Below are positions 16,154 through 26,109 of a DNA stretch of 64,000 nt, piece after piece (within the stretch, counting starts at the first letter, position 1; every line of letters starts with the position of its first letter). The notes under the pieces were generated by a model. That model worked only from the letters and a program-made list of their open reading frames with translations. It did not search any database and was not told where the DNA came from. Made by a program: the position numbers and the translations under genes. The stretch is taken from NCBI GenBank assembly GCA_942493315.1, contig OW818690.1:3404612-3468611 (forward strand). The letters are read 5' to 3'. The DNA is from UBA5429 sp942493315. Its GTDB lineage: Bacteria > Bacteroidota > Bacteroidia > Bacteroidales > WCHB1-69.

Positions 16154-17254
16154 TGGAGTAGGCTGTACTTCAGCATTGATATTGATCGTTTTTAAAGGAT
16201 TTTTTGGATCGTTGCTTACAATATCAAGAGTAGCAACATGTGAACCGGTTAAATTTCTAGGATTAAAAGTAATAATTAATTTTGCTGATTCACCCGGATT
16301 GATGGTCATACTCTCCATTTTAACGGTATAAGAACTACGACTTGGGATTAATTGTCTGATTACCAAAGGTGTTTTTCCTTTATTTGTTATCACTAACACT
16401 TTTTCAGCTTGTTGATGTGTAAATTGAGTACCAAAATCGACTGCATCGTTATCACATACAATAACAGGAGCTTCTTGAAGTTGTTTAGGAGTAAATTTTG
16501 AAAAATCCTCTTTTACATCCATATCCAGTTGAAGAGCAATTTTCTTTTCAAGAGAATCATTACAAGTAACAATAATCACTTCTTTAAACTGCCCAACCTG
16601 ATTTTTAAGTCCAGAGTCATAAATAACAGTAACAGTACCCTCTTGATCCGGTTTTAACACTTTTCCAAAAGATGTTTCAACGGTGATATGTTTAGGAAGA
16701 TTGATAAAGTCAATAGGTGAGGCTTCTGTACTGAAATTTTTAATCAAGAATTGATACTTTGCTTTTTGGGCATTGGTTGTTGTGATTCTACCCATTCTTT
16801 CTTTAAAACGAATTTTTCCGTTTCCTTCTTTATATCCTGCTAATTCATATACTGTGGGAGGTCTTTTTTCAACAGTACCTTTAATGAAAATCATAAGTGG
16901 AGCACCACCGTTCAAAGCACTATCAACAGGTTGATTGGTAAAAACTTTAATATGTTTATGAAAAGAACCGGGTCTTCCCATGGGATCGTAAGTAGCATCG
17001 ATAAATCCTCTTCCACCGGGAGGGATTGGTTCACGCGTATAATTTGCAGCTGTACAACCACATCCGGGCTGGACTCTGTCTAATTTTAAATCTTGCGTTC
17101 CCACGTTGCTGAATTCGAATCGGCCGGTAACTTTTCCGCCTTCCTCTTTGATAGATCCGAAATCGTAAGTTGTATTGTCAAACTTAATCTGTGGTTGAGC
17201 ATAAAGAACAGCCATCACAAAAAATAACAAAACACTTAAATTAATTTTTTTCAT
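16145..17254 (-). CDS. DUF1573 domain protein, exported
   Basis: A signal peptide (MKKINLSVLLFFVMAVLYAQ) leads into a DUF1573 domain: FDNTTYDFGSIKEEGGKV, FEFSNVGTQDLKLDRVQPGCGCTAANYTREPIPPGG. The CGC motif near residue 66 is a family hallmark. A second Ig-like repeat begins near residue 265 (DAVDFGTQFTHQQAEKVLVITNKGKTPLVI). DUF1573 proteins are abundant in Bacteroidota envelopes; their function is unknown. It lies downstream of mpl on the same strand but has its own -7 box inside the end of mpl. Confidence 0.9.
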   Translation of the reverse strand: MKKINLSVLLFFVMAVLYAQPQIKFDNTTYDFGSIKEEGGKVTGRFEFSNVGTQDLKLDRVQPGCGCTAANYTREPIPPGGRGFIDATYDPMGRPGSFHKHIKVFTNQPVDSALNGGAPLMIFIKGTVEKRPPTVYELAGYKEGNGKIRFKERMGRITTTNAQKAKYQFLIKNFSTEASPIDFINLPKHITVETSFGKVLKPDQEGTVTVIYDSGLKNQVGQFKEVIIVTCNDSLEKKIALQLDMDVKEDFSKFTPKQLQEAPVIVCDNDAVDFGTQFTHQQAEKVLVITNKGKTPLVIRQLIPSRSSYTVKMESMTINPGESAKLIITFNPRNLTGSHVATLDIVSNDPKNPLKTININAEVQPTPSK

Positions 17255-17286
17255 AGTACATAAAATTTGAGTTATACTTTGGTTTT

Positions 17287-18651
17287 TTAAGGTCGCAAAT
17301 GTACAATTTTTTTTGATAAATCTTTGATATTAATTCCATTAAAATTACCTGATGACATCAACAGAAAAACACTATTCCGGGTATCAAAAGACAATAGTTT
17401 AGACTCCAATTCTTTTGAATTGTTTAAAACTAAAAGATCTTTTCTTTGAAAAGCATCAATAATCATCGGAATATCGAAAGGGGGCAATTTTTTGTGGATT
17501 ATTACTTCCGGGTTATAAAACACAATGGCGTTATCTGCTGCATCCATACAACCCTTATATTCACTTAGAAATTGCTTATTTAAACTACTAAAAGTGTGAA
17601 GTTCCATACAAGCGATCAGTTTGCGATCTGAAAATTGTTCCCTAACAGCATCTATAGTTGCTTTTAATTTTGAAGGTGAATGGGCAAAATCTTTATACAC
17701 TGCACAGTCTTCATTTTTTTCCATCAGTTCCAGTCTATTGCTGGCACCTTTAAAGGTAGAAATGGCAGTATAAAAATCTTTTTCTGCCATTCCAATAGCT
17801 AAACAAGCATTTTTAGCTGCATTGATATTGGAAAGATTATGTTTTCCAAATATTTGCAGCGGAATATCCCCATAAGATGTTGTTAAATAAGTGATTCCAT
17901 CTTTAATTAGATAGGGATGTACAGTATATCCGATTTTATTGGTTTTGAGTATGGTGCTACTTAATTGATTCAACTCACGATCATCTTCACAGTATATAAA
18001 AGTTCCCTTTTCCGGAATCATATCAGCAAAAATCTTGAATTGATCTACATAAATATCAAAAGTTGGGAAAACATTAATATGATCCCATGCGATTCCACTG
18101 ATGATTCCTATATTAGGCTGATACAAATGAAATTTGGGTCTTCTATCGATTGGAGATGTGAGGTATTCATCTCCTTCTATCACCATAATTTTAGCATCAT
18201 CTGTTAATTTTACCATCACTTCAAACCCTGCTAACTGCGCACCTACCATGTAGTCACAGGGAATATTACAACTTTGAAGTACATGAATGATCATAGACGT
18301 GATCGTTGTTTTCCCATGACTTCCGCCCACCACAATTCTCAATTTATCTTTACTTTGTTCGTATAAAAATTCAGGATAGGAATATATTTTCAATCCAAGC
18401 TCTTTTGCTTTAACAAGCTCGGGATTATCAATTAAGGCATGCATTCCTAAAATAACAGCATCCAGTTCAGATGTGATTAGATCGGGATTCCATCCAACTT
18501 GGGATGGCAAAATACCATATTTTTCCAACCGAGATTTGGCAGGGTCAAAAATTTCATCATCTGAACCGCTAATTTGGTATCCTTTTAAATGAAGAGCAAT
18601 CGCTAAATTGTGCATCGCACTTCCCCCAATTGCTATAAAATGTATTCTCAT
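17287..18651 (-). CDS. mpl: UDP-N-acetylmuramate:L-Ala-gamma-D-Glu-meso-DAP ligase (murein peptide recycling)
   Basis: Mpl reattaches recycled murein tripeptide to UDP-MurNAc. The 454-residue protein has the Mur ligase layout: an N-terminal Rossmann part with HFIAIGGSAMHNLA, the ATP loop GGSHGKTT near residues 108-115, and the central domain GIISGIAWDHINVFPT. The C-terminal part carries DFAHSPSKLKATIDAVRE, which favours Mpl over MurC. It uses its own -7 box (18671-18678). Confidence 0.92.
   Translation of the reverse strand: MRIHFIAIGGSAMHNLAIALHLKGYQISGSDDEIFDPAKSRLEKYGILPSQVGWNPDLITSELDAVILGMHALIDNPELVKAKELGLKIYSYPEFLYEQSKDKLRIVVGGSHGKTTITSMIIHVLQSCNIPCDYMVGAQLAGFEVMVKLTDDAKIMVIEGDEYLTSPIDRRPKFHLYQPNIGIISGIAWDHINVFPTFDIYVDQFKIFADMIPEKGTFIYCEDDRELNQLSSTILKTNKIGYTVHPYLIKDGITYLTTSYGDIPLQIFGKHNLSNINAAKNACLAIGMAEKDFYTAISTFKGASNRLELMEKNEDCAVYKDFAHSPSKLKATIDAVREQFSDRKLIACMELHTFSSLNKQFLSEYKGCMDAADNAIVFYNPEVIIHKKLPPFDIPMIIDAFQRKDLLVLNNSKELESKLLSFDTRNSVFLLMSSGNFNGINIKDLSKKIVHLRP
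17296..17303 (-). promoter_or_regulatory. -7 box for the DUF1573 gene, inside the mpl 3' end
   Basis: TACATTTG on the minus strand matches TAnnTTTG, 41 bp before the ATG at 17254. It overlaps the last codons of mpl, so the two genes can be transcribed separately. Confidence 0.5.
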
Positions 18652-18670
18652 TTTTCTAAAAATTTAAATA

Positions 18671-18678
18671 CAAAATTA
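18671..18678 (-). promoter_or_regulatory. -7 box for mpl
   Basis: TAATTTTG on the minus strand, 19 bp before the mpl ATG at 18651. Confidence 0.5.
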
Positions 18679-18756
18679 AATAAAATAAAAAAAACATAAA
18701 GCTTTATTTTTGAAAACTATAAACAATCCGGTGAGGATTATTTCTGATGGATTTCT

Positions 18757-19066
18757 GATCGCTGCGCTGTTTAAAGTTGAAAGTTGAACGCTGCGCTGTT
18801 GAAAGTTGAACGCTGCGCTGTTGAAAGTTGAACGCTGCGCTGTTGAAAGTTGAAAGTTGAACGCTGCGCTGTTTAAAGTTGAACGCTGCGCTGTTTAAAG
18901 TTGAAAGTTGAACGCTGCGCTGTTTAAAGTTGAAAACACTTAAACCTTTAAACCCTAAACATTAAACCTTTAAACATTAAACCTTTAAACATTAAACCTT
19001 TAAACATTAAACCTTTAAACATTAAACCTTTAAACATTAAACCTTTAAACCTTAAACCTTTAAACC
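18757..19066. repeat. two adjoining tandem repeat tracts
   Basis: From about 18757 to 18930 the unit CGCTGCGCTGTTGAAAGTTGAA (given here as cgctgcgctg plus one or two gaaagttgaa phrases) is repeated about eight times with length variation. From 18941 to 19066 a 15-bp unit CATTAAACCTTTAAA is repeated about eight times. The tract ends exactly at the stop of the T9SS cargo gene. It contains no coding frame. Confidence 0.85.
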
Positions 19067-22000
19067 TTATTTATTCAACAAAATCTTTTGATAAAAAACA
19101 GTATCTTTTTGTCGAATTTTTATGATATACAAACCATTTGAAAAATCGGAAAGATCGATGGTAAAAGGATTTTGATCAATATCTGTATAATGTTTTAGCT
19201 CAATACCGGTTAAAGAATAAATTGTAATTTCATCAGGTAATAATGGGGAACTTTTAATTTGAATTTTTCCGTTAGTGGGATTTGGGGTTAATTGAAATGG
19301 AACATTCTTAACCTCACTTATTCCTGAACAATCATCCACTTCTACCCAAAAAGTATCAGTTGCCGTACATTGATTCTGATCGGAAAAAGTGTATGTAATG
19401 GGCCAAATTCCTAGAGTAACATTTGCCGGATCATATTGATTTCCAATTACTCCTACTCCTGAAAAAACACCTCCATTTGGAATTCCTAACATAGTGGAAG
19501 GAAGATGATAGGTGCAATAAAAATCATTTAGTCCTGACAATTGTACTTGTGGAACAGTATCCACTTTTATAAGTCTAAATACTGAACTAGAACAACCTGT
19601 TACCTGATCTGTAAATGTATAAAACGCATCATAAGTATAAGGGGCTAAGCCTGTTGGATCAAAAACACCATTATTAATATAAACACCTGAATAGATTCCT
19701 CCTAAAGGTGTTGCGCCTGAAAGCACTACTGGAGTAGCATTTTCACAAATATGGAGAGGATTTGAACTCCAGTTTATTACAGGATTTGGATTGATCTGAA
19801 ATTGTGTTGATGATGTAAAAATCCCCAAATTACATTGAGCATTTAGTATTTCACATTTATATTGCTTCCCATTTTCATTTAGGGTAATAGGATTAAAAGT
19901 GAGCGTTGCAGTATTATAGCCGGTAATATTGGGGTTTTGTCCATTGATCAGTTGATTGTTTTCATACCATCTATAACTATATAATTGAGGAGACTGAACC
20001 AAAACAGAAATAGTAGCACTATTAGAATCACAAATAGCATAACCAACAGGTTGTGATATGATTTGGGCTCCCTGAATCACTCTGATTAGTGCAGGGGCAG
20101 TATAGGTTTGAGAGATTCCTGAACAGCCTGTTAATTTGCATCTTACCCATGTGCTATCATTCGCGGTTGTTGCATTTTGAATCTTTAGGAAACGACCATT
20201 TGGAAGCAAGTTAGATGGTATACTTGAAACAGGAATGTAGGCTCCATTTTGGAGGATTTCCCATTCAAAAAGGGCTGAATTATCCGAACTATTAGTTGAA
20301 AGAGAATCTGTTGCCCCTTCACAAAGTGTGATAGAAAGTGGTTGAGCGGTTATAGGTGCTCCAACAATTATCATTCCTCCATTTCCGTACCCTCTAGGAG
20401 AACAGTAATCGTGCACATAAGGTCGGTATAAAAACCCATTCATATTGGAATTAATGGTATTCAATTTTAATTTAGAATAATAGGTTGAACTCGGATATCC
20501 AACACTATAATTGGTAATTTCAAAATTGCTGTCATAATAATCGATATCACTCCAGCCACTTCCATTCAAAGAATCTACTTGCCATCCGGCATACCAGCTA
20601 TATTGAAAAGAAATATTGGCCGAATTGGTGAGAATTACGTTAAAATTGGCAGTATCTCCCGGACATTTTTCTCTATTGATTACAGTTCCTGTAACAATAG
20701 GCGCCGGTAAATTATTATGAACGACAACGCCCAAACTATCTGAAGATGTACAGCCATATTGACTCACTGCCTGCATCCTTAAAACACCTGAAATAGGAAG
20801 CAATTGAGCGGTATTTCCGGAAAAATTGATCAATTGATTAGGGGTTGTTGTGGTATAGGAATAATTGGGATCCCCAAAATTAACATCCATGGTATCTAAT
20901 TGACAAAGGTGGGTTCTCCACATATTGTACATATCCATTTTTGGAAGTGCGATATAGGGTTTTAATCTTGAAAAAACAGTAACTGTATCTGATGCAACAC
21001 AACCGTTATAAGTTGCTGTTACAACATATTGCGTAGTTAAAGGCGGTTTTACATAAGGATTTTGAGATGTAGCAGTATTGATATAAGCAGTTGGACCCCA
21101 GCTGTATGTGGCTGTAGGTTGATTAGAGGAAAGGTTGAGTTGTACACTATCTCCTGCACAAAAAGAGATTGAATTAGGTAATGAAATGGCAATATCATGA
21201 TTGGAATAGGTCACTTGAACCGTATCTGTCAATGTGCACCCATTATAGGTAGCGAAGAGAATATAGGTTGTTGGTCTTCCGGGATTTACATAAGGGGTTT
21301 TGGATCCATTATAGGAGAAACCAAGATCAGGATACCAACCAAAAGCCACATTTGAAGTGGGGGTAATCGCTCCATTTAACTGCACACTTGTGCCACAATT
21401 GGCGATTTTATCCGGACCGGCTGTTACGGTTAATGCAGGGGTTAAACTCACAGGGGCATATCGAACTGAAAAAATTTTCCCATTCGATAAGGTATTATTT
21501 TGAGTTAACGGATACCAGGTTTGGGATCCTTTAAAATTTCCCCATAAAATCTGGCCTTCATAGTCATCAATCAAAGCAACTCCGTTGTAATAATGATCTG
21601 ATGAACTGCTTACCAGTTTATTTACACGTGCCATAATAACATTTCCGTTAGTATCTAAAGTAGCATTAAAAGCACGATAACTACCTCCTGAAACAGTAGC
21701 GTACATAGGGTAATCTCCCAAATAAGGTTGATTGCTGTATAAAGATCCGCAAACGCCAATTTTATTGTGGTAATAAGTCACTCTGGTAGCCATTTCAGAA
21801 GAATTTTGTCCTCCGATTGTTTTCAACCAGATATTATCCCCATTTAAAGCAAATTTTGCCACATAGCCATTTTCATCATAAGTGGTGTAGGTATTTGGAT
21901 ACAGATTGGTTTGACCGATAATTTTCCCACATATTATAATAGATTGATTATCAGCCATGGCAATATCATAAACATTGAAATATCCGGAAGAAAAATGACT

Positions 22001-22888
22001 ACCTCCCAGCCTACCCCATAGGCAATTTCCTGATATTCCTTCATATTTGGCATAAAAAAGGGAAGTTCCGGCAACCCCACCTGGAACAGCTATTTGATCA
22101 TCAAACTGAAAAATCGAGGTAGAAAGACCGGCATGACCAAAAACATAAACTCCACCGTTAGTATCACAAACCACCCCGAATCCGGCATCGTCAGCAGGTG
22201 TTCCGATATGTTGAACATAAATAGGTGTGCCGGTTGAGTCCAATTTTAATAGAAAAGCATCATCACGCCACATGTTATTTCCCCCATAATTATCGGCAAC
22301 AACTGTACCCATTTTGAAAATATTATCTTCAAATGATCCTACGACATATACATTTTTATATTTATCCGAGGCAATCCCGTTGGCCTGACAATCGGCGTAA
22401 GTTTTACTGGTATGAGAGATCCAGACAGGTTGTAAGTTGGCATCGAAACGAGCCATAAACGCTCGGTTAACAGTTACAGTTGGGAGTAAAGAATCTCCAA
22501 TATGAACAGTAGATCCTTTCCAATAACCTGTTATATACACACTATTATCAATCCCAATGTGCATTTTTTTGATCACACAATAGTCGCTACTATTGGAGTA
22601 CCAGGCGGCAACATTTGAGTTAAGAATAGTTCCGGATGTATCATGCGTTGCTAAAAAATAATGGTAATAACCGATGAGTGGTAAAGTCAGACTCCCTAAA
22701 TTAAGAGACCCACTACCATACGAACCGCAAATAGTAAAAAGAGAATCTGATCTTCTTCCACCATCAACTATAGCATTATAGGAAGAATTTCCTCCGTACG
22801 TTTTTAACCATGTTGCATTTTGACAATTCTGAGCAAAAAGAGTGTTTGTTATGATGATGATTAACAACGCCGGAAAAATTCTTTTCAT
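19067..22888 (-). CDS. large T9SS-secreted surface protein with propeller-like and Ig-like repeats
   Basis: The 1273-residue product begins with a signal peptide (MKRIFPALLIIIITNTLFAQ). Residues 25 to about 470 hold repeats of the form NVYVVGSFE / VYVFGHAG / IIICGKI with DTNG or DSTG turns, like SBBP-type beta-propellers. From about 490 several Ig/PKD-like units contain paired cysteines, such as CTLTDTVQV and CVASDTVTV. The last 75 residues are a type A T9SS sorting domain: QLTPNPTNGKIQIKS, TIYSLTGIELK, NGLYIIKI. It is thus exported and probably anchored on the cell surface. A small lipoprotein gene lies 10 bp upstream. Confidence 0.9.
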   Translation of the reverse strand: MKRIFPALLIIIITNTLFAQNCQNATWLKTYGGNSSYNAIVDGGRRSDSLFTICGSYGSGSLNLGSLTLPLIGYYHYFLATHDTSGTILNSNVAAWYSNSSDYCVIKKMHIGIDNSVYITGYWKGSTVHIGDSLLPTVTVNRAFMARFDANLQPVWISHTSKTYADCQANGIASDKYKNVYVVGSFEDNIFKMGTVVADNYGGNNMWRDDAFLLKLDSTGTPIYVQHIGTPADDAGFGVVCDTNGGVYVFGHAGLSTSIFQFDDQIAVPGGVAGTSLFYAKYEGISGNCLWGRLGGSHFSSGYFNVYDIAMADNQSIIICGKIIGQTNLYPNTYTTYDENGYVAKFALNGDNIWLKTIGGQNSSEMATRVTYYHNKIGVCGSLYSNQPYLGDYPMYATVSGGSYRAFNATLDTNGNVIMARVNKLVSSSSDHYYNGVALIDDYEGQILWGNFKGSQTWYPLTQNNTLSNGKIFSVRYAPVSLTPALTVTAGPDKIANCGTSVQLNGAITPTSNVAFGWYPDLGFSYNGSKTPYVNPGRPTTYILFATYNGCTLTDTVQVTYSNHDIAISLPNSISFCAGDSVQLNLSSNQPTATYSWGPTAYINTATSQNPYVKPPLTTQYVVTATYNGCVASDTVTVFSRLKPYIALPKMDMYNMWRTHLCQLDTMDVNFGDPNYSYTTTTPNQLINFSGNTAQLLPISGVLRMQAVSQYGCTSSDSLGVVVHNNLPAPIVTGTVINREKCPGDTANFNVILTNSANISFQYSWYAGWQVDSLNGSGWSDIDYYDSNFEITNYSVGYPSSTYYSKLKLNTINSNMNGFLYRPYVHDYCSPRGYGNGGMIIVGAPITAQPLSITLCEGATDSLSTNSSDNSALFEWEILQNGAYIPVSSIPSNLLPNGRFLKIQNATTANDSTWVRCKLTGCSGISQTYTAPALIRVIQGAQIISQPVGYAICDSNSATISVLVQSPQLYSYRWYENNQLINGQNPNITGYNTATLTFNPITLNENGKQYKCEILNAQCNLGIFTSSTQFQINPNPVINWSSNPLHICENATPVVLSGATPLGGIYSGVYINNGVFDPTGLAPYTYDAFYTFTDQVTGCSSSVFRLIKVDTVPQVQLSGLNDFYCTYHLPSTMLGIPNGGVFSGVGVIGNQYDPANVTLGIWPITYTFSDQNQCTATDTFWVEVDDCSGISEVKNVPFQLTPNPTNGKIQIKSSPLLPDEITIYSLTGIELKHYTDIDQNPFTIDLSDFSNGLYIIKIRQKDTVFYQKILLNK

Positions 22889-22898
22889 AAATTCAATT

Positions 22899-23333
22899 TT
22901 AGTTTTTAATAAATGTTAAATAGTCAATACTACCATCCCCTCCACTAACATGTTTTAGTTCAATTTTAGTATCTGTGTAAGATAATATTTCCCAATCTTC
23001 AGATATTTCTTCAAATGGACCATCAGAAACAGCAAAAGTAATAATTAATTTTGGAGTACTGTCGTCAGTCCCTTTCACCCAGGTTCCGGTTTGTGTTGAG
23101 GAGCCGTTGGTAGCGGTTAAAACACCACTTTCGGCAAATGTAAACTGATATCCGGAAAAATAGGAAGTATGATCTGAGCCATCTTCCACGAAATTTGATA
23201 CTTTCCATTCTCCTTGTTTTACAACATCATTGATGTTATTATTTGAATTATCATCTGTACAACTTGACAATAATGTTAACATTATCAAAGAGATAGAAAA
23301 AAAGCCTGCTATTTTATGAATCATTGTTTTCAT
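22899..23333 (-). CDS. small lipocalin-like lipoprotein
   Basis: A lipoprotein signal with lipobox LLSSC lies near residue 25 and is followed by an Asp/Asn-rich linker. The body (QGEWKVSNFVEDGSD, YQFTFAESGVLTATNGSSTQTGTWV) resembles the lipocalin-like small lipoproteins of Bacteroidota, with WKV and GTW as typical strand motifs. Length 144 residues. It sits 10 bp upstream of the big T9SS protein and is probably in its operon. The ligand is unknown. Confidence 0.8.
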   Translation of the reverse strand: MKTMIHKIAGFFSISLIMLTLLSSCTDDNSNNNINDVVKQGEWKVSNFVEDGSDHTSYFSGYQFTFAESGVLTATNGSSTQTGTWVKGTDDSTPKLIITFAVSDGPFEEISEDWEILSYTDTKIELKHVSGGDGSIDYLTFIKN

Positions 23334-23405
23334 AATTTTTAATTTTTTAGTTATTGTTTTTTTGTAGGCTCGCTTTTATAGACTGCGATTACCCGATTTT
23401 GTTGC

Positions 23406-23413
23406 CAAAAATA
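23406..23413 (-). promoter_or_regulatory. candidate -7 box for the lipoprotein/T9SS operon
   Basis: TATTTTTG on the minus strand, 73 bp before the ATG at 23333. Confidence 0.4.
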
Positions 23414-23520
23414 AGTGAAAAATTAATATTGATAGTTTTAATTGTTTTTATATATATTATTGATTTTATCTATATGTTAAAAATTTATCAGGATTCAAGA
23501 TTTCGATTTGGTAAAAAATG

Positions 23521-23528
23521 TATTTTTG
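23521..23528 (+). promoter_or_regulatory. -7 box for the TfoX-N gene
   Basis: TATTTTTG matches TAnnTTTG and ends 12 bp before the ATG at 23540. This supports that start and implies a very short leader. Confidence 0.55.
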
Positions 23529-23539
23529 TAAAAAAAAGT

Positions 23540-23869
23540 ATGGCAACAACACAAGATTTTGCAGATTATATTTTAGACCAGATTGATTATCATGGGATCA
23601 TAACATACAGAAAGATGTTTGGAGAATATGCGGTTTATGCTGATGGAAAAGTTGTTGCATTAATTGCTGACAACAAATTATATGTGAAGCCAACTGAAGG
23701 GGGACGAATATTTATTGGAGAAGTAACTGAAGCACCTGCATATCCCGGAGCAAAAATGAGCTTTCTTATTGAAGATCAAATTGATGACCGGATTTGGATC
23801 AGTAAACTTATTGAAATAACAGCATTAGAAATTCCGGAGCCTAAGCCTAAAAAGAAAAAAATTAAATAG
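23540..23869 (+). CDS. TfoX N-terminal domain protein
   Basis: From the ATG at 23540 the product is 109 residues: ATTQDFADYILDQIDYHGI, then TYRKMFGEYAVYADGKVVALIADNKLYVKPTEGG, the TfoX-N fold. In Proteobacteria TfoX/Sxy promotes competence together with CRP; stand-alone TfoX-N proteins in Bacteroidota have no known role. The open frame extends 62 codons further upstream, but that extension crosses the -7 box and reads like non-coding AT-rich DNA. The tail is Lys-rich (PEPKPKKKKIK). The stop overlaps the convergent CPBP gene by eight bases. Confidence 0.88.
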   Translation: MATTQDFADYILDQIDYHGIITYRKMFGEYAVYADGKVVALIADNKLYVKPTEGGRIFIGEVTEAPAYPGAKMSFLIEDQIDDRIWISKLIEITALEIPEPKPKKKKIK

Positions 23870-25703
23870 ATAATTGATGCATTAAAGCCAGCAAAGCAAC
23901 GCTGTTGTTAATGACATGAAATATTATTCCTGCCAGTAATCCGCCGGATTGTTTTCTAAAAACTCCCGTAATCATTCCAAATGTAAAATAGAATGGAAAT
24001 AGAATTAAATTGTAGTGAATTAAAGAAAATAGTAAAGATTGAACCACATTGGCGCTCCAAAAATTCAGATAACTTTGAGTAGCATCATGAATGACACCTC
24101 TAAAAACGATCTCTTCATAAATGGGGCCAATGATTCCTATTAATAAAAATGGTATCCATTTGCCATACGCAGTAAAAAGTTCCGTAATGGATTCTTTCAT
24201 AGATAAAAGCGGAGAAAAAAGGTTAGATATCTGATCTATTTCAATATCAAGAGATTTTGACATGATCAGCATATAAAAACCAAAAATCAATTTTACAATA
24301 AAAAAAGTACCTATACTAATACCGATTACTTTGAGAAATGACCATTTTTCAGTATAATAAATATTCCATTTTTTATTAAAAGCCAAACTAAAAGCAAACA
24401 ATGCAAAAATTACTACGAAAACCATGTTTACCTGAGGTAATGAATCTGATTGTACACTAAATTCCCATGAACGGAATTTGGAATAAATAATATCAGGAGC
24501 CATTAAAAACGAGCAAAAATTAGCAAACAAATACCCAAAGCTAATCCACCAGAAATTTTTTAAACCCCAAAATATAGGAGTAGTCTTAGGTTTATTTTTA
24601 AAATTCCAGTAATGTCCAATAAAATAGATAGGCAAAATCCAGATGGAAGGAATTAAGAATAATAGTCCAATTAAAAGAAGAAAAATAATGATACTTAGCA
24701 CATCACGCCATTTGAATAATTGAAATGGACTTTTTAAAAGAACTCTTACCCTATATAAACCCAGAGGATCAACTTTAAATCCAATATCTCGGAATTGATT
24801 ATAGGTAACAAGAGCTTGTTTTCCATTAGCATATTTCAGGTCATGAAGCAAAAGATTTAACAATGCGCCATTTTTATCCCAACTAATTGCTGTATCTGAA
24901 ACCAAATAGATTCTAGCTATATCGATTTCTCCAACTTTTTCGAAAGATTTTGCTAAATCAGAAAATGTGAGAATTGTCGAATCCATCTTTAGAATTTTTT
25001 TAAACAATTCTAAAGCCAATGAATACTCTTTTAAATCAAAGAGGAGATTAGCTTTATTTTGTAATGTATAAACATCATCTTCCTTGTATTGATCTGACTT
25101 AAATTGCGCAATTGCTTCTTTTTCACGACCTGCATATAAAAGCATTTCATAGTAATATATTGAGTTTTTGTATGTTTGATTATAAAAAATAGCTTTATCC
25201 ATAAAAGTAATTGCTTCATCATACAATTCTTGATTATACAATGATATAGATTGCTCATAATACACTATCTCTTTTTGATTATCCGTCCATTGTTCCGGAT
25301 TAACAAGGATCAATTGTTCTGCCTTTTTTAATATAGAATCCTTCAGATCCCCATATTCCATTTCAATTTGATACAGTAAGACGGATGGATCGTTTGGAAA
25401 TTTTTGAATTAAAGAATAGTAACAACTATCGAATAGGGATTGATTTGGATTGATTTCACTTTCGGTATCATATTGAACTTTTTCGAGAAACTTGCATTTT
25501 TGTATCTGAAATTCAACACGAGTGGGATTGTTTTTAATGGCTAAATCATATTTTTGAATACAGTTTTGGACATAAATCTGATCAATATTTTGAATATTTT
25601 GGATCAATACCTCATGATTTAATTCACTTTGAGAGTAGAGATGCATGGACAAATTCTGTATAACCAAAAATACGGTTAAAAAAAGGATGATTTTTTTATT
25701 CAT
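23862..25703 (-). CDS. CPBP (CAAX-type) membrane metalloprotease with N-terminal TPR region
   Basis: The 613-residue protein has a signal-like N-terminus, then about 280 residues of tetratricopeptide-like helices (for example LQNKANLLFDLKEYSLALELFKKIL). Several membrane helices follow, and then the CPBP/ABI core. The core motifs are EEIVFRG (EExxxR), a later FSLIHYN and FHVINN, which form the glutamate/histidine site of CAAX-like proteases. The fused periplasmic TPR part suggests that it recruits a protein partner. The substrate is unknown. A -7 box precedes it at 25741-25748. Confidence 0.88.
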   Translation of the reverse strand: MNKKIILFLTVFLVIQNLSMHLYSQSELNHEVLIQNIQNIDQIYVQNCIQKYDLAIKNNPTRVEFQIQKCKFLEKVQYDTESEINPNQSLFDSCYYSLIQKFPNDPSVLLYQIEMEYGDLKDSILKKAEQLILVNPEQWTDNQKEIVYYEQSISLYNQELYDEAITFMDKAIFYNQTYKNSIYYYEMLLYAGREKEAIAQFKSDQYKEDDVYTLQNKANLLFDLKEYSLALELFKKILKMDSTILTFSDLAKSFEKVGEIDIARIYLVSDTAISWDKNGALLNLLLHDLKYANGKQALVTYNQFRDIGFKVDPLGLYRVRVLLKSPFQLFKWRDVLSIIIFLLLIGLLFLIPSIWILPIYFIGHYWNFKNKPKTTPIFWGLKNFWWISFGYLFANFCSFLMAPDIIYSKFRSWEFSVQSDSLPQVNMVFVVIFALFAFSLAFNKKWNIYYTEKWSFLKVIGISIGTFFIVKLIFGFYMLIMSKSLDIEIDQISNLFSPLLSMKESITELFTAYGKWIPFLLIGIIGPIYEEIVFRGVIHDATQSYLNFWSANVVQSLLFSLIHYNLILFPFYFTFGMITGVFRKQSGGLLAGIIFHVINNSVALLALMHQLSI

Positions 25704-25740
25704 TTGAATTCATTTGAAAAAGTGTGACAACTTAAGAGGG

Positions 25741-25748
25741 CAAATATA
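25741..25748 (-). promoter_or_regulatory. -7 box for the CPBP protease gene
   Basis: TATATTTG on the minus strand, 37 bp before the ATG at 25703. Confidence 0.5.
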
Positions 25749-25846
25749 AAAAAAACTCATGATATAAACACAAAGAAAAATTTCTTAAAAAAAATTAAAA
25801 AATTATGGATTTGATAAGAAAAAAAAATATGGATTTAACTTTTGCT

Positions 25847-25854
25847 TATATTTG
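25847..25854 (+). promoter_or_regulatory. -7 box for the small lipoprotein/Cys-repeat operon
   Basis: TATATTTG matches TAnnTTTG, 43 bp before the ATG at 25898. Confidence 0.5.
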
Positions 25855-25897
25855 CACTCTATTTTTAAAATGATATTATAAATTTAAATTTAACGAT

Positions 25898-26098
25898 ATG
25901 AAAAAACTATTTTTTATTTTATTAGCTGTTGGGGTAATGAGTGCCTGTAACACCAAAAAAGCTGAACCTCAACCTGAAACAACAGCTCCAGTTACCTTAG
26001 AGGCTGATGTTGAACAAGCTTTACAAAAAAACATTGAATTGAATGAACAAGTGACTACTCTTGACCAAGAGTTAGAAGCCATTATTAACGAACAATAA
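25898..26098 (+). CDS. very small lipoprotein
   Basis: The 66-residue product has a lipoprotein signal (MKKLFFILLAVGVMSAC). A Pro/Glu/Thr-rich stretch follows, then an acidic amphipathic helix (QALQKNIELNEQVTTLDQELEAI) with heptad-like spacing. This small-lipoprotein-plus-coiled-coil layout resembles Lpp-like spacers, but no homology is claimed. It lies 11 bp upstream of the Cys/Lys/Gly repeat protein and shares a promoter with it. Confidence 0.75.
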   Translation: MKKLFFILLAVGVMSACNTKKAEPQPETTAPVTLEADVEQALQKNIELNEQVTTLDQELEAIINEQ

Positions 26099-26109
26099 TT
26101 GATACGAAT

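Noticed and set aside
23354..23539. Longer start for the TfoX-N protein
   Set aside because: The extension is AT-rich, hydrophobic by composition, and crosses the -7 box at 23521-23528.
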